Shown here: one piece after another, positions 1 through 7,435 of the stretch
Layout of the letters: every line of letters starts with the position of its first letter
How positions within the stretch are numbered: position 1 is the stretch's first letter
Source: Clostridia bacterium
Lineage (GTDB): Bacteria > Bacillota > Clostridia > Christensenellales > CAG-138
Direction of reading: 5' to 3'
DNA length: 64,000 nt
Assembly (NCBI GenBank): GCA_017514685.1
Contig: JAFWJN010000017.1
Coordinates: 1-64,000 of the forward strand
Notes under the pieces: model-generated
Told to the model about the DNA's origin: nothing
Seen by the model: the letters and a program-made list of their open reading frames with translations, nothing else
The model's database searches: none
Made by a program: the position numbers and the translations under genes

Positions 1-93
1 GGCTGACGGACTCCTGAGCGAACATATAGGTTCAAGGGAAAAAGCGTCAGACCATTCGCTCTCATTCTACAGCTTCGGCTTTGAGAAGGCAAA

Positions 94-116
94 GGACACG
101 GCTGGCTGTCGTGTCC
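94..116 (+). other. Hairpin upstream of the fucO-like gene
   Basis: A 7-bp perfect stem (GGACACG at 94-100 with CGTGTCC at 110-116) encloses a 9-base loop. It ends about 17 bases before the ribosome binding site of the next gene. No T-run follows, so it is not a clear terminator; it could be a leader structure or the end of an upstream unit. Positions 1-93 hold nothing I recognise. Confidence 0.35.
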
Positions 117-148
117 ACTACCTAATTATTATTGTAGGAGGAAAAAAC

Positions 149-1300
149 ATGGCAGATCGTATTGTACTCAACACCATTTCCTATCATGGCCACGGGGCCA
201 TCGAAAACATTGTACCTGAACTTACCAAGCGCGGATTCAAAAAGGCGTTTGTCACTTCCGACGCGGCACTTTTGAAATTCGGTGTCACGAAGAAGGTCAC
301 GGATCTTCTGGAAGCGGCTGGCTTTGCCTATAGCATATACAGTGATATCAAGCCGAATCCCACGATTGAGAATGTGCAGAACGGTGTCAAGGCGTTTCAG
401 GACGCTGAAGCAGACTGCATCATTGCCATCGGCGGCGGTTCTTCCATGGATACCGCAAAAGCAATCGGCATCATCGTAGAGAATCCGGAGTTTGCGGATG
501 TCCGTTCCCTGGAGGGTGTTGCTCCCACGAAGAAGCATGCAGTCTTTACCATAGCCGTTCCGACTACTGCCGGAACAGCGGCGGAAGTTACGATCAACTA
601 CGTTATCACCGATGTAGAGAAGAAGAGATAGTTTGTCTGCGTCGACACCAATGACATTCCGGAAATTGCCGTCGTCGATCCGGACATGATGTCTTCTATG
701 CCCAAAGGCCTGACAGCGGCGACCGGTATGGACGCGCTGACCCATGCAATCGAAGGCTATATCACCAAAGGACACTGCGCAATCTCCGATATGTTCCATC
801 TGGAAGCAATCCGCCTGATTGCCAAGAATCTTCGCGGTGCGGTTCAGAACACTCCGGAAGGCCGTGAAGGAATGGCGCTCGGCCAGTATATCGCAGGCAT
901 GGGCTTCTCAAACGTAGGACTCGGAATCGTTCACTCCATGGCGCATGGCCTTTCCGCTCTGTATGATACTCCGCACGGAGTCGCATGTGCGATTCTTCTG
1001 CCGGTCGGTCTGGAATACAACAAACCGGTTGCCGGAAAGCGCTATCGCGCGGTCGGCAAAGCAATGGAAGTTCCGGGAATCGATGCCATGACGGATGAGG
1101 AAGCTGCAGACGCAACGATCGCAGCGGTCAAGAAGCTGTCTGCGGATGTTGGAATTCCGGCAAACCTCAAGGGAATCCTCAAGGAAGAGGATATTGAGTT
1201 CCTTTCCGAGAGCGCATATGCAGATGCCTGCCGTCCGGGCAACCCGCGCGACACGAGCGTGGAAGAGATCATCGAACTCTATCGGAGCCAGATCGACTGA
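149..1300 (+). pseudogene. fucO: Lactaldehyde reductase-like iron alcohol dehydrogenase, interrupted by an amber codon
   Basis: Group III iron-dependent alcohol dehydrogenase most like FucO, which interconverts lactaldehyde and 1,2-propanediol with NAD. The N-terminal half has the nucleotide-binding IAIGGGSSMDTAKAIG stretch and TTAGTAAEVT. The C-terminal half has the metal-ligand region: DALTHAIEG, then VHSMAH and DTPHG. Both halves are in one frame, joined through a single TAG at 629-631 (codon 161), after EKKR and before FVCVD. In FucO proteins this position is a lysine, so one A-to-T change (AAG to TAG) explains the stop. Without it the protein would be 383 residues, the normal FucO length. 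The start has a good ribosome site (TAGGAGGA). A recent pseudogene, a sequencing error, or suppression are all possible; a second start at 686 would give a 204-residue fragment lacking the nucleotide-binding half. Confidence 0.88.
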
Positions 1301-1316
1301 ACCTGACTGATCAACC

Positions 1317-1349
1317 GGATCCGCAGGAATGATCCTGCGGATCCTTTTC
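1317..1349 (+). terminator. Rho-independent terminator after the fucO-like gene
   Basis: A perfect 12-bp stem (1317-1328 with 1333-1344) and ATGA tetraloop are followed at once by TTTTC. It lies 16 bases after the stop codon. It isolates the dehydrogenase from the acetyltransferase that follows. Confidence 0.9.
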
Positions 1350-1388
1350 AAAAATAGAAAAAAGGATATACGGAAGGAACTCCAAATT

Positions 1389-1955
1389 ATGAACATCGAG
1401 ATCGACATCAGCAATGTCATACTGAAAACGAAGCGGCTGATCCTGCGTCCCTGGAGACAGGAGGATCTGGAAGATTTCTATGCTTACGCCTCCGCAAAGG
1501 AAGTCGGTCCGATGGCGGGATGGAAACCGCATGAAAACAGGGAGGAATCGCAAAGGATCCTGAATCATTTCATCGAAGGAAAGAGAACCTTCGCCCTGGA
1601 ATACAACGGCAAAGCAATCGGGTCTTTGGGAATCGAAAGATATAACGAAGAAAAGTTTCCGGAACTTGCTGACAAAAAGTGCAGGGAAATCGGGTATGTT
1701 CTGTCCAAGGACTACTGGGGGCAGGGGCTGATGCCGGAAGCAGTCAACGAGGTGATCCGGTATCTGTTTGAGAATACCGATATCGATCTGCTTCTTTGCG
1801 GGCATTTTCTCAGGAACAAACAGTCTCACCGGGTGCAGGAAAAATGCGGATTCCGGCATTATGCTTTCGGGACGTATCAGACAAAGTTCGGTACAATCGA
1901 AGAAGATGAGCATAATATTCTGACCCGGGAAGAGTGGGAAAACCGGAACTGCTGA
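1389..1955 (+). CDS. GNAT-family N-acetyltransferase (RimJ/RimL type)
   Basis: A 188-residue acetyl-CoA-dependent acetyltransferase. The N-terminus has the RimJ-like LKTKRLILRPW entry strand and the acetyl-CoA loop is seen around GYVLSKDYWGQGLMPEAV (about residues 100-117). It continues with a C-terminal RVQEKCGF segment, matching the family's usual N-x-x-S-x-x-V-x-E-K-x-G-F close except that the Asn/Ser region reads NKQSHRVQEK. The ATG at 1389 is chosen because GGAAGGAAC lies just upstream; an in-frame ATG at 1329 falls beside the terminator and lacks a ribosome site. It stands between two terminators, so it is probably transcribed alone. The substrate (ribosomal protein, antibiotic or small amine) cannot be told from the sequence. 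Confidence 0.85.
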   Translation: MNIEIDISNVILKTKRLILRPWRQEDLEDFYAYASAKEVGPMAGWKPHENREESQRILNHFIEGKRTFALEYNGKAIGSLGIERYNEEKFPELADKKCREIGYVLSKDYWGQGLMPEAVNEVIRYLFENTDIDLLLCGHFLRNKQSHRVQEKCGFRHYAFGTYQTKFGTIEEDEHNILTREEWENRNC

Positions 1956-1986
1956 CCGGAAAAAGAATGTGATATCAGTCATGAAG

Positions 1987-2014
1987 GAGATGTAGCCCGG
2001 CTGCATCTCTTTTC
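1987..2014 (+). terminator. Rho-independent terminator after the acetyltransferase
   Basis: A 9-bp stem with one G-T wobble (1987-1995 with 2001-2009) and loop CCCGG is followed by TTTT and, after CCTG, a second T-rich run to about 2028. Confidence 0.8.
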
Positions 2015-2030
2015 CTGTTTCTTTTTTTGA

Positions 2031-2060
2031 TTGTAATTTGGACCATCATGATGGTAATAT
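2031..2060 (+). promoter_or_regulatory. Candidate promoter with a palindrome in its spacer
   Basis: TTGTAA (2031-2036) and TAATAT (2055-2060) are 18 bases apart. The spacer region contains a perfect 14-bp palindrome, ACCATCATGATGGT, at 2042-2055. This is the usual place for a repressor operator. It would drive the anchored protein at 2128. The hexamers are only fair matches, so the call is tentative. Confidence 0.35.
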
Positions 2061-2127
2061 AACAATATCCGGTTCATATCCCGGACCAGTTTCCCAAAGG
2101 ATGCAATTCAGACAAGGAGAAAAACGG

Positions 2128-2730
2128 ATGGAGAAGAACAGCCGAAAAAAGGTTATCCTCTTTTACCTGATCGTGTTTGTATCTGTAATCCTGATCGGTT
2201 TTCTCGGATACCGGTTATATGCCGGGTATCAGAACAGGAAAATACAGCAATTGGATGCGGAATGGGAAAGAAGGAAAGCGGAACATGATGCTTACATGGA
2301 AGCGCATCCGACTGCGACACCCAAACCGACAGCTGATCCCAAGACCTATGAGATACCGGTCGTCGGAATGGCGGAGGAGAACATCAATGAAACAAAGTAT
2401 CAGCGCCGTTTTCAGATGACATTCGAATACTTTAACGGAAAAACAACCGAACGGTATTATTCGGACGGGAAAGGCACGCGCAGCAATCCGAAGTATATCA
2501 TCGTGGTTTGCAAGAACGGAATCGTAACCAGCGTAATTGACCATCGGAAAAATCCATGGACGGATCAGCAGGAAGGAAGTTCATCCGGTCAGAAAAGCGG
2601 TAAGAACTCCGGCTCTGATAAGCAGGATGACTATTACGGTGACGCTGAGGAGTTCTATTATGATCATATCGAAGAGTATGACAACTTCGATGACGCGGAA
2701 GAGTATTATAACGAGCATTACGGAAGATAA
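2128..2730 (+). CDS. Small membrane-anchored protein of unknown function
   Basis: I do not recognise a family. The 200-residue protein has a short basic start (MEKNSRKK), one transmembrane segment at about residues 9-30, a short charged stretch, a Thr/Pro linker (PTATPKPTADPK), and an extracellular domain of about 75 residues. The tail is Gly/Ser/Lys-rich and then very acidic and Tyr-rich (repeats of Asp/Glu with Tyr, such as EEFYYDHIEEYDNFDD). The topology is probably cytoplasm-in, domain-out. The ATG at 2128 is preferred because AAGGAGA lies 7 bases upstream; the longer reading from 2038 would begin inside the putative promoter. No neighbour suggests its role. Confidence 0.65.
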   Translation: MEKNSRKKVILFYLIVFVSVILIGFLGYRLYAGYQNRKIQQLDAEWERRKAEHDAYMEAHPTATPKPTADPKTYEIPVVGMAEENINETKYQRRFQMTFEYFNGKTTERYYSDGKGTRSNPKYIIVVCKNGIVTSVIDHRKNPWTDQQEGSSSGQKSGKNSGSDKQDDYYGDAEEFYYDHIEEYDNFDDAEEYYNEHYGR

Positions 2731-2861
2731 AGCAAGCTGACGGTTTCGTCTTTTTGCAGATACAAAGATTATTATGAGAATATATGTCCCGACTCGCATT
2801 CAGCTGCAGGGGTGGACAGGGCGCATCAACTGATAAGATAGTTTTGAAAGAAGGCTATTCC

Positions 2862-3893
2862 TTGGATACAATCAGCATCATAGTTCCGGTTTTCCAGGTT
2901 GAACATTATCTGCCACGATGTATTGAAAGTATTCAAAAGCAGACCTATTCTGACCTGGATATCATTCTGATCGACGACGGTTCTACGGACCGGAGCGGTG
3001 AGATTTGTGATTGCTATGCAAAAGATGATCCGCGGATACGGGTATATCATACGGAAAACAGAGGCCTTTCCGCTGCCCGGAATCTCGGACTGGAAAAAGC
3101 ACGGGAAAATCAAAGTCAATATATCGCTTTTGTCGATGCTGATGATTATTTGGAGTTGCAATTTGTTGAGATGACGTATCAAAGTATCAGCTTGCGAGAC
3201 ATAGATATAGTAGTGTGTGGTTATATCAGAGAATGGAAAAACAGGATGATTCCGTTTATTCCTGAAGAAGCCAATTATACTTGTAAAGAAGCGCTAATTG
3301 CTCTGCTTGATGGCAGTATTTATACAATGGTATGGGGAAAACTGTACAAGAAGGAACTTTTTGACACTATTGTATTTCCAGAAGGAAGAACGTTTGAAGA
3401 TATCGCAGTATTGAGTAATGTCATAGTTTGCGCAAAGAAAGTGATCTGTATAGAAACAGTGGGCTACCACTGGGTCATGCGAAGCAACAGCATTACACAT
3501 GGCTTACACAGCATCCAGAACATATTTGACTTGTACAGGGCATTTAAAGAACGATATGAGCGTTTGACTGCGTATTCGGAACTTGCTTCTGACCATAGAC
3601 TAGTGAGAACTCTGCTGAAAGGATGCGTTATAAGTGCTTTTCGGATATGGAGATATTATAACTTCTTCTCCCGTCAAGAAAAAGAACAGTACCGTGAGGA
3701 ACTGCATTCGATCGCTGCTTTTTTGCATGAAAATGTACCGACGTTTGGATTTTCAGACTGGGGTATGCTTCTCAGACTCTATACATTGTTTGTTCGATAT
3801 GACAGTAAACTGTCCTTGGTAGCGGCATATGTAATCAATCGGATTTATCAAGTATTGCGTATCAAAAAAGAATGCCTGTTTATAGATGAATAA
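2862..3893 (+). CDS. Family 2 glycosyltransferase
   Basis: A GT-A fold glycosyltransferase of about 343 residues, CapJ/EpsJ-like, that would transfer a sugar from a nucleotide donor to a growing glycan at the inner membrane. Visible motifs are ISIIVPVF at the N-terminus, DIILIDDGSTDRSG, ENRGLSAARNLGL and FVDADDYL, the last carrying the metal-binding Asp-x-Asp. The GRTFEDIAV stretch near residue 170 gives the conserved Glu-Asp. A TTG start at 2862 is preferred: GAAAGAAGG sits 7 bases upstream, and the family fold begins right there. The in-frame ATG at 2784 has no ribosome site and would add 26 residues unlike the family. It is a lone glycosyltransferase, and converges on ung with 13 bases between. 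Confidence 0.85.
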   Translation: MDTISIIVPVFQVEHYLPRCIESIQKQTYSDLDIILIDDGSTDRSGEICDCYAKDDPRIRVYHTENRGLSAARNLGLEKARENQSQYIAFVDADDYLELQFVEMTYQSISLRDIDIVVCGYIREWKNRMIPFIPEEANYTCKEALIALLDGSIYTMVWGKLYKKELFDTIVFPEGRTFEDIAVLSNVIVCAKKVICIETVGYHWVMRSNSITHGLHSIQNIFDLYRAFKERYERLTAYSELASDHRLVRTLLKGCVISAFRIWRYYNFFSRQEKEQYREELHSIAAFLHENVPTFGFSDWGMLLRLYTLFVRYDSKLSLVAAYVINRIYQVLRIKKECLFIDE

Positions 3894-3906
3894 CATTGCC
3901 TGATAA

Positions 3907-4575
3907 TCAGCGAATAGTCCAATCAATAGGTACCTGACCGGAAGCAATCAGCGCTTGATTGGCTTTAGAGAAATGCCGGCACCCGAAGAATCCGTTGTAA
4001 GCGGAGAGCGGGCTCGGATGCGGGGCTTCCAGACGGATATGAATGGGATTTGTTACGATTTTCGCCTTGTTTCGGGCATTTGCACCCCAGAGCAAAAAGA
4101 CAACGGGGGTGCTTTTTTTATCAAGTGCTGCAATGACATCGTCTGTCACCTGTTCCCAGCCCATTCCTTTATGACTGTTCGGCTGATGCTCCCGTACGGT
4201 CAGCACGGTGTTGAGCATGAGGACGCCTTGCTTTGCCCAGCAGGTCAGATTTCCGCTTTTCGGTTCCGGAATTCCAACATCATCCTTCAGTTCTTTGAAA
4301 ATATTCAGAAGGGAGGGAGGCGGCTGGACACCTTCCTGAACGGAAAAACTAAGACCATGCGCCTGATTCGGACCGTGATAAGGATCCTGACCTAAAATCA
4401 CGACTTTGCAGTCCTGAAAGCTGGTCAGCTTCAAGGCGTTGAAGATATTATGCATATCCGGATAGATCGTGCGTGTACGGTATTCGTTTGCCAGAAACGC
4501 GCGAAGCTTCAGATAGGATTCTGTCTGAAAAGTATCTTTTAATATTTCGTCCCAGTCATTTCCGATATGGACCAT
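3907..4575 (-). CDS. ung: Uracil-DNA glycosylase
   Basis: Family 1 uracil-DNA glycosylase, which removes uracil from DNA to begin base-excision repair. It is 222 residues, the usual length. The catalytic water-activating motif GQDPYHGPNQAHGLSFSV is at about residues 62-79, the active-site Asp lying in GQDPYH. The C-terminal HPSPLSAYNGF loop that inserts into the minor groove is also present. It is the last gene of a minus-strand unit: 13 bases separate it from the aminotransferase, and its AAGGAGA ribosome site overlaps that gene's stop codon. Confidence 0.97.
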   Translation of the reverse strand: MVHIGNDWDEILKDTFQTESYLKLRAFLANEYRTRTIYPDMHNIFNALKLTSFQDCKVVILGQDPYHGPNQAHGLSFSVQEGVQPPPSLLNIFKELKDDVGIPEPKSGNLTCWAKQGVLMLNTVLTVREHQPNSHKGMGWEQVTDDVIAALDKKSTPVVFLLWGANARNKAKIVTNPIHIRLEAPHPSPLSAYNGFFGCRHFSKANQALIASGQVPIDWTIR

Positions 4576-4588
4576 GGTTCTGTTCTCC

Positions 4589-5761
4589 TTACAGGGATTG
4601 GATGGCTTCTTTCAGCCGGCAAAGCATGGACAGCAAGGCAGCCTTCGGGCAGGCGATATTGATGCGGACAAAGCCTTCGCCGGCTTTTCCGAACATGTCT
4701 CCTTCATCGCTGAACAGAAACGCTTTTTCGCGAAGGAACTTTTTCAGAGAGCCGGCATCCATACCGAGTTTTCTGAAATCGATCCACATCAGGTAGGTGC
4801 CCATCAGAGGAGAAGCATGCAGCATGGGAAGTTCTTTTGACAGATACGCTTCGACCGTTTTCCGGTTCTCATCCAAAACGTTCCGTAATGCGTCCAGCCA
4901 GGGCTCCGCAGTGTCATATGCGGTGCGGCAGGCAATCAGACCGAGAACATTCACATTATGGGAACCGCCTTCCTGCTGATACATATCTTTCCGGTCAGGA
5001 TCGAAGAAAATCAGATTGGAACAGGCTAACCCCGCCAGATTAAACGTTTTGCTCGGTGCTGTGCAGAGCATGATATTTTTCTTCAGATCATCCGGAAGTG
5101 TTCCAGAACTTACAAACTGATAGCTCGGAAGGATCAGGTCGTTATGGATCTCATCACAGATTAGATACACACCGTGATCATGGCAGATAGTCGCGATCCG
5201 GACAAGTTCTTCTTTGGTATAGATTTTTCCGATCGGGTTATGCGGATTGGAAAGAATGCAGAGCGTTACATCTTCTCTTGATGCGAGTGCTTCGAAATAA
5301 TCAAAATCAAAGGAATAAATACCGTTTTTTTCAATCAGATCGCAGGTGACCAAAGTTCGCCTGCTTTTTTCAACTGCAGAGAAAAAGGGATAGTATACCG
5401 GCGTCGGAACTAGAACAGCCTCATCCGGCTTAGTGAATATCCGTACAGCAGCATCCAGTGCCGGAACAACTCCGTCGCAAAGCAGAACCTGCTCTTTGGA
5501 TACCGGAAAACCGTGACGGCGAAGCATCCAGCGACTGACGGAATCATAATAGTCGTCGGTGGCAAAGGTATATCCGAGTACGTTTTTCTGAATATACTCA
5601 CAGAGCCCGTTCCGGATTTCCGGAGCAGTGATGAATTCCATATCCGCAATCGAATAGGGGAGAACATCCGCAGGGAGTTCCGGGTTCTCTGAAAGCATGA
5701 TTTCCCATTTATAGGAACCGGTATTTCTTCTGGATGGCGCGTGTTCAAAATCGTATTTCAT
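4589..5761 (-). CDS. PLP-dependent aminotransferase/C-S lyase (PatB/MalY family)
   Basis: Fold-type I PLP enzyme of 390 residues. PatB/MalY proteins are usually cystathionine beta-lyases that split C-S bonds to give pyruvate, ammonia and a thiol. Seen in sequence are the N-terminal YSIADMEF (the family's substrate entry region), LLCDGVVPALDAAVR, the NPHNPIGKIYTKEEL loop, the CDEIHNDLIL Asp that pairs with the pyridine nitrogen, and the Schiff-base Lys in APSKTFNLAGL. The C-terminal RINIACPKA carries the substrate-carboxylate Arg. Its ATG overlaps the NUDIX stop codon by four bases (ATGA), so translation is probably coupled. A true aminotransferase role cannot be excluded. Confidence 0.9.
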   Translation of the reverse strand: MKYDFEHAPSRRNTGSYKWEIMLSENPELPADVLPYSIADMEFITAPEIRNGLCEYIQKNVLGYTFATDDYYDSVSRWMLRRHGFPVSKEQVLLCDGVVPALDAAVRIFTKPDEAVLVPTPVYYPFFSAVEKSRRTLVTCDLIEKNGIYSFDFDYFEALASREDVTLCILSNPHNPIGKIYTKEELVRIATICHDHGVYLICDEIHNDLILPSYQFVSSGTLPDDLKKNIMLCTAPSKTFNLAGLACSNLIFFDPDRKDMYQQEGGSHNVNVLGLIACRTAYDTAEPWLDALRNVLDENRKTVEAYLSKELPMLHASPLMGTYLMWIDFRKLGMDAGSLKKFLREKAFLFSDEGDMFGKAGEGFVRINIACPKAALLSMLCRLKEAIQSL

Positions 5762-6312
5762 ATGACTGCTCCATGCTTTTCTGCGATATCATACAATGCT
5801 GCGGCAAGGATCTTGCCGTGATCGAATGCAATTCCATCGGATTCCTGAGTTCTGTACCGAATCTCGCCGGCGGACAGATATGGATCTGAAAGGCAGGAAG
5901 AAAGAGTTTCCGAGCCGTTTGTCAGACTCAGATGGAGCGAGGTTTCCTCTTGCCGGAAAGAAATCCGGAACCAGCTCGCATCAGCAGCATCGTCCATCCC
6001 GATGGCGTGTATTGCATTCCGGTCGACACAGGAACGGAATGCTGCGGTGACCGTCCAGCCTCTCGGATCACGTCCGTCTTCTGAAAAAACACCGACCAAG
6101 GAATAGGAAAGCCCTTCCACACCGGTTTCTTCCATTAACTCACGGGCTGCGGCGTTTTCCACCGTTTCGCCTTTTTCGACAAATCCCCCGGGGAAGGCCC
6201 AGCTGCCTGCAAAGGGCGGACGGCCCCGTCTGATCAGAAGGACATAGAGTCCGTCTGCTTCCGGAGAATAGAGACACATGTCAGCTGTCAACGACGGTTT
6301 TGGATAATCCAT
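5758..6312 (-). CDS. NUDIX hydrolase
   Basis: A 184-residue pyrophosphohydrolase. The NUDIX box is complete: GGFVEKGETVENAAARELME followed by ETG, at about residues 40-62, including the REXXEE metal-binding glutamates. It resembles the ADP-ribose/NUDIX domain proteins that act on nucleotide-sugar or dinucleotide substrates, but the substrate is not readable. The ATG at 6312 is chosen because AGGAGAA lies upstream; an upstream in-frame ATG at 6402 would precede the promoter. It is the first gene of the NUDIX-PatB-Ung unit. Confidence 0.9.
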   Translation of the reverse strand: MDYPKPSLTADMCLYSPEADGLYVLLIRRGRPPFAGSWAFPGGFVEKGETVENAAARELMEETGVEGLSYSLVGVFSEDGRDPRGWTVTAAFRSCVDRNAIHAIGMDDAADASWFRISFRQEETSLHLSLTNGSETLSSCLSDPYLSAGEIRYRTQESDGIAFDHGKILAAALYDIAEKHGAVI

Positions 6313-6344
6313 GCTAAAGATTCTCCTGACTTTTTGATGAAATG

Positions 6345-6373
6345 AGTATAACACGTTAACAGATGCTTTACAA
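6345..6373 (-). promoter_or_regulatory. Sigma-A-type promoter for the NUDIX-PatB-Ung unit
   Basis: On the minus strand TTGTAA (6368-6373) and TATACT (6345-6350) are separated by exactly 17 bases. The expected start of transcription is near 6338, giving a leader of about 26 bases with the AGGAGAA site. Confidence 0.75.
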
Positions 6374-6409
6374 GAAAGTCCCAAATATCGGACAACATGC
6401 ATGATAGTA

Positions 6410-6424
6410 TTTAATTGAATTAAA
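6410..6424. repeat. AT-rich 15-bp inverted repeat in the divergent intergenic region
   Basis: TTTAATT-G-AATTAAA is a perfect inverted repeat about 37 bases upstream of the minus-strand -35 box. It could be a regulator site, or chance in AT-rich DNA. The surrounding stretch 6374-6716 otherwise holds only one weak short reading frame. Confidence 0.3.
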
Positions 6425-6470
6425 GATCAACAGGATCAAACACTAAAGGATCAGGCACTGCGAGGGGGTT

Positions 6471-6659
6471 ATGAAAATGCTAGAAATTAGATATCGTTTT
6501 TTGAAACGCATGCTGCAGCATGAGATAGCAGCCTTTCTTAAAGAGAAGGACTCAAAGAAGAACTTTTATGGGCATAAAGTTCAAGAAAAGGACACAGAAG
6601 GCTGGCCTGCAAGGTGTTCCACGTTCAGCAAGATGAAAGTGATTGCAGAGCAATATTAA
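6471..6659 (+). CDS. Doubtful 62-codon reading frame
   Basis: A short basic reading frame (MKMLEIRYRF start) preceded by GAGGGGG only three bases away, or nine bases from a second ATG at 6477. It resembles nothing I know and has no promoter I can point to. It is listed because it is the only frame in the 340-base gap between the NUDIX gene and the zinc-ribbon gene; it may well be non-coding. Confidence 0.2.
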   Translation: MKMLEIRYRFLKRMLQHEIAAFLKEKDSKKNFYGHKVQEKDTEGWPARCSTFSKMKVIAEQY

Positions 6660-6716
6660 TTAATAAGAAAAGATTATTCTCAACTATCATAGAACGGCTC
6701 TACTATGATAAATTTG

Positions 6717-6745
6717 TTGCAATACAATGATGAATACGTTATAAT
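6717..6745 (+). promoter_or_regulatory. Strong sigma-A-type promoter for the zinc-ribbon membrane protein
   Basis: TTGCAA (6717-6722) and a consensus TATAAT (6740-6745) are 17 bases apart. Transcription would begin near 6752, about 25 bases before the ATG at 6777. Confidence 0.8.
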
Positions 6746-6776
6746 TGCAATTAATAAAACTATAGGAGTAATAGCA

Positions 6777-7277
6777 ATGATTTGTCCGAATTGTGGAAAA
6801 GAAAATGAAGAAGGCGTCAAATTCTGCACAGAATGCGGACTGCCTTTGCCGGTTATTGCAGAACCTGTTGGTAGCACACAGGAAGTGCCGGCTGCGGAAG
6901 AACCAGTCGCAGCAGAGAAACAAGCATTCGCTGAACCGCAGGCACCGGTTATCCCGGTTCCTGTAGAAAAAGAACCGGAGCAGAAGCCTCAAACGGTTGT
7001 TCAGATTCAGCAGGTGACAGACTCCAGAAGTTTGCTGACAACTGCCCAGTATTTCTTTCTGACTGTCTTGTTCTCAATCCCTGTTATAGGCTTGATTTTC
7101 ATGTTTGTCTGGGGATGTGGAAGACCGAGCAATATTTCTCTGAAGCGCTATTCGTTGGCGATGCTGACATTCCGTCTGATTGCCTGTTTCCTGTCGCTGC
7201 TCGGAACCATTGTGACGCTACTCGGCATCAGCGGAGTGATCCCCGGATTTTCTATCAATCTTCCATTTCTTGGTTGA
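6777..7277 (+). CDS. Zinc-ribbon membrane protein
   Basis: A 166-residue protein with an N-terminal zinc ribbon at residues 3-23 (CPNCG ... FCTECG). A Pro/Glu/Ala-rich linker follows to about residue 85, then two hydrophobic segments at about 95-120 and 128-160, the first ending in WGCG and the second in a glycine-rich stretch. The ribbon would face the cytoplasm. ATG 6777 is chosen because AGGAG lies 8 bases upstream and the ribbon starts immediately; an upstream ATG at 6705 precedes the promoter. The next gene also ends in zinc ribbons of the same type, so the two may act together, but each has its own promoter. Function unknown. Confidence 0.75.
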   Translation: MICPNCGKENEEGVKFCTECGLPLPVIAEPVGSTQEVPAAEEPVAAEKQAFAEPQAPVIPVPVEKEPEQKPQTVVQIQQVTDSRSLLTTAQYFFLTVLFSIPVIGLIFMFVWGCGRPSNISLKRYSLAMLTFRLIACFLSLLGTIVTLLGISGVIPGFSINLPFLG

Positions 7278-7343
7278 GAGCCGGCTGGGATAGAAAAAGG
7301 CCTAAAAACGGTTGCAAAGTCCGGAGATAAGGACGAGAATCTC

Positions 7344-7373
7344 TTGCCTTGTACGGATTATTTGTGATATAAT
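7344..7373 (+). promoter_or_regulatory. Promoter with extended -10 for the SPFH gene
   Basis: TTGCCT (7344-7349) and consensus TATAAT (7368-7373) are 18 bases apart, and TGA just before the -10 makes an extended -10 element. The leader is about 55 bases and ends in AAAGGAGC. Confidence 0.75.
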
Positions 7374-7435
7374 GCTATAGGTAAAAGTTCGTGGTTTTAA
7401 GCGAAACCATCTGACAAATCGAAAGGAGCTAAAAA

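Noticed and set aside
2..148. In-frame upstream extension of the fucO-like gene to the window edge
   Set aside because: The frame is open from position 2 but the residues do not match FucO, and the ATG at 149 has a strong ribosome site and the proper length.
629..631. Amber codon read as pyrrolysine
   Set aside because: The position is an ordinary Lys in the family with no known pyrrolysine use, and no pyl genes are in the window.
2560..2730. Repetitive Asp/Glu/Tyr-rich 3' end of the anchored protein taken as a tandem repeat
   Set aside because: No unit repeats at a fixed period; it is acidic low-complexity coding sequence.
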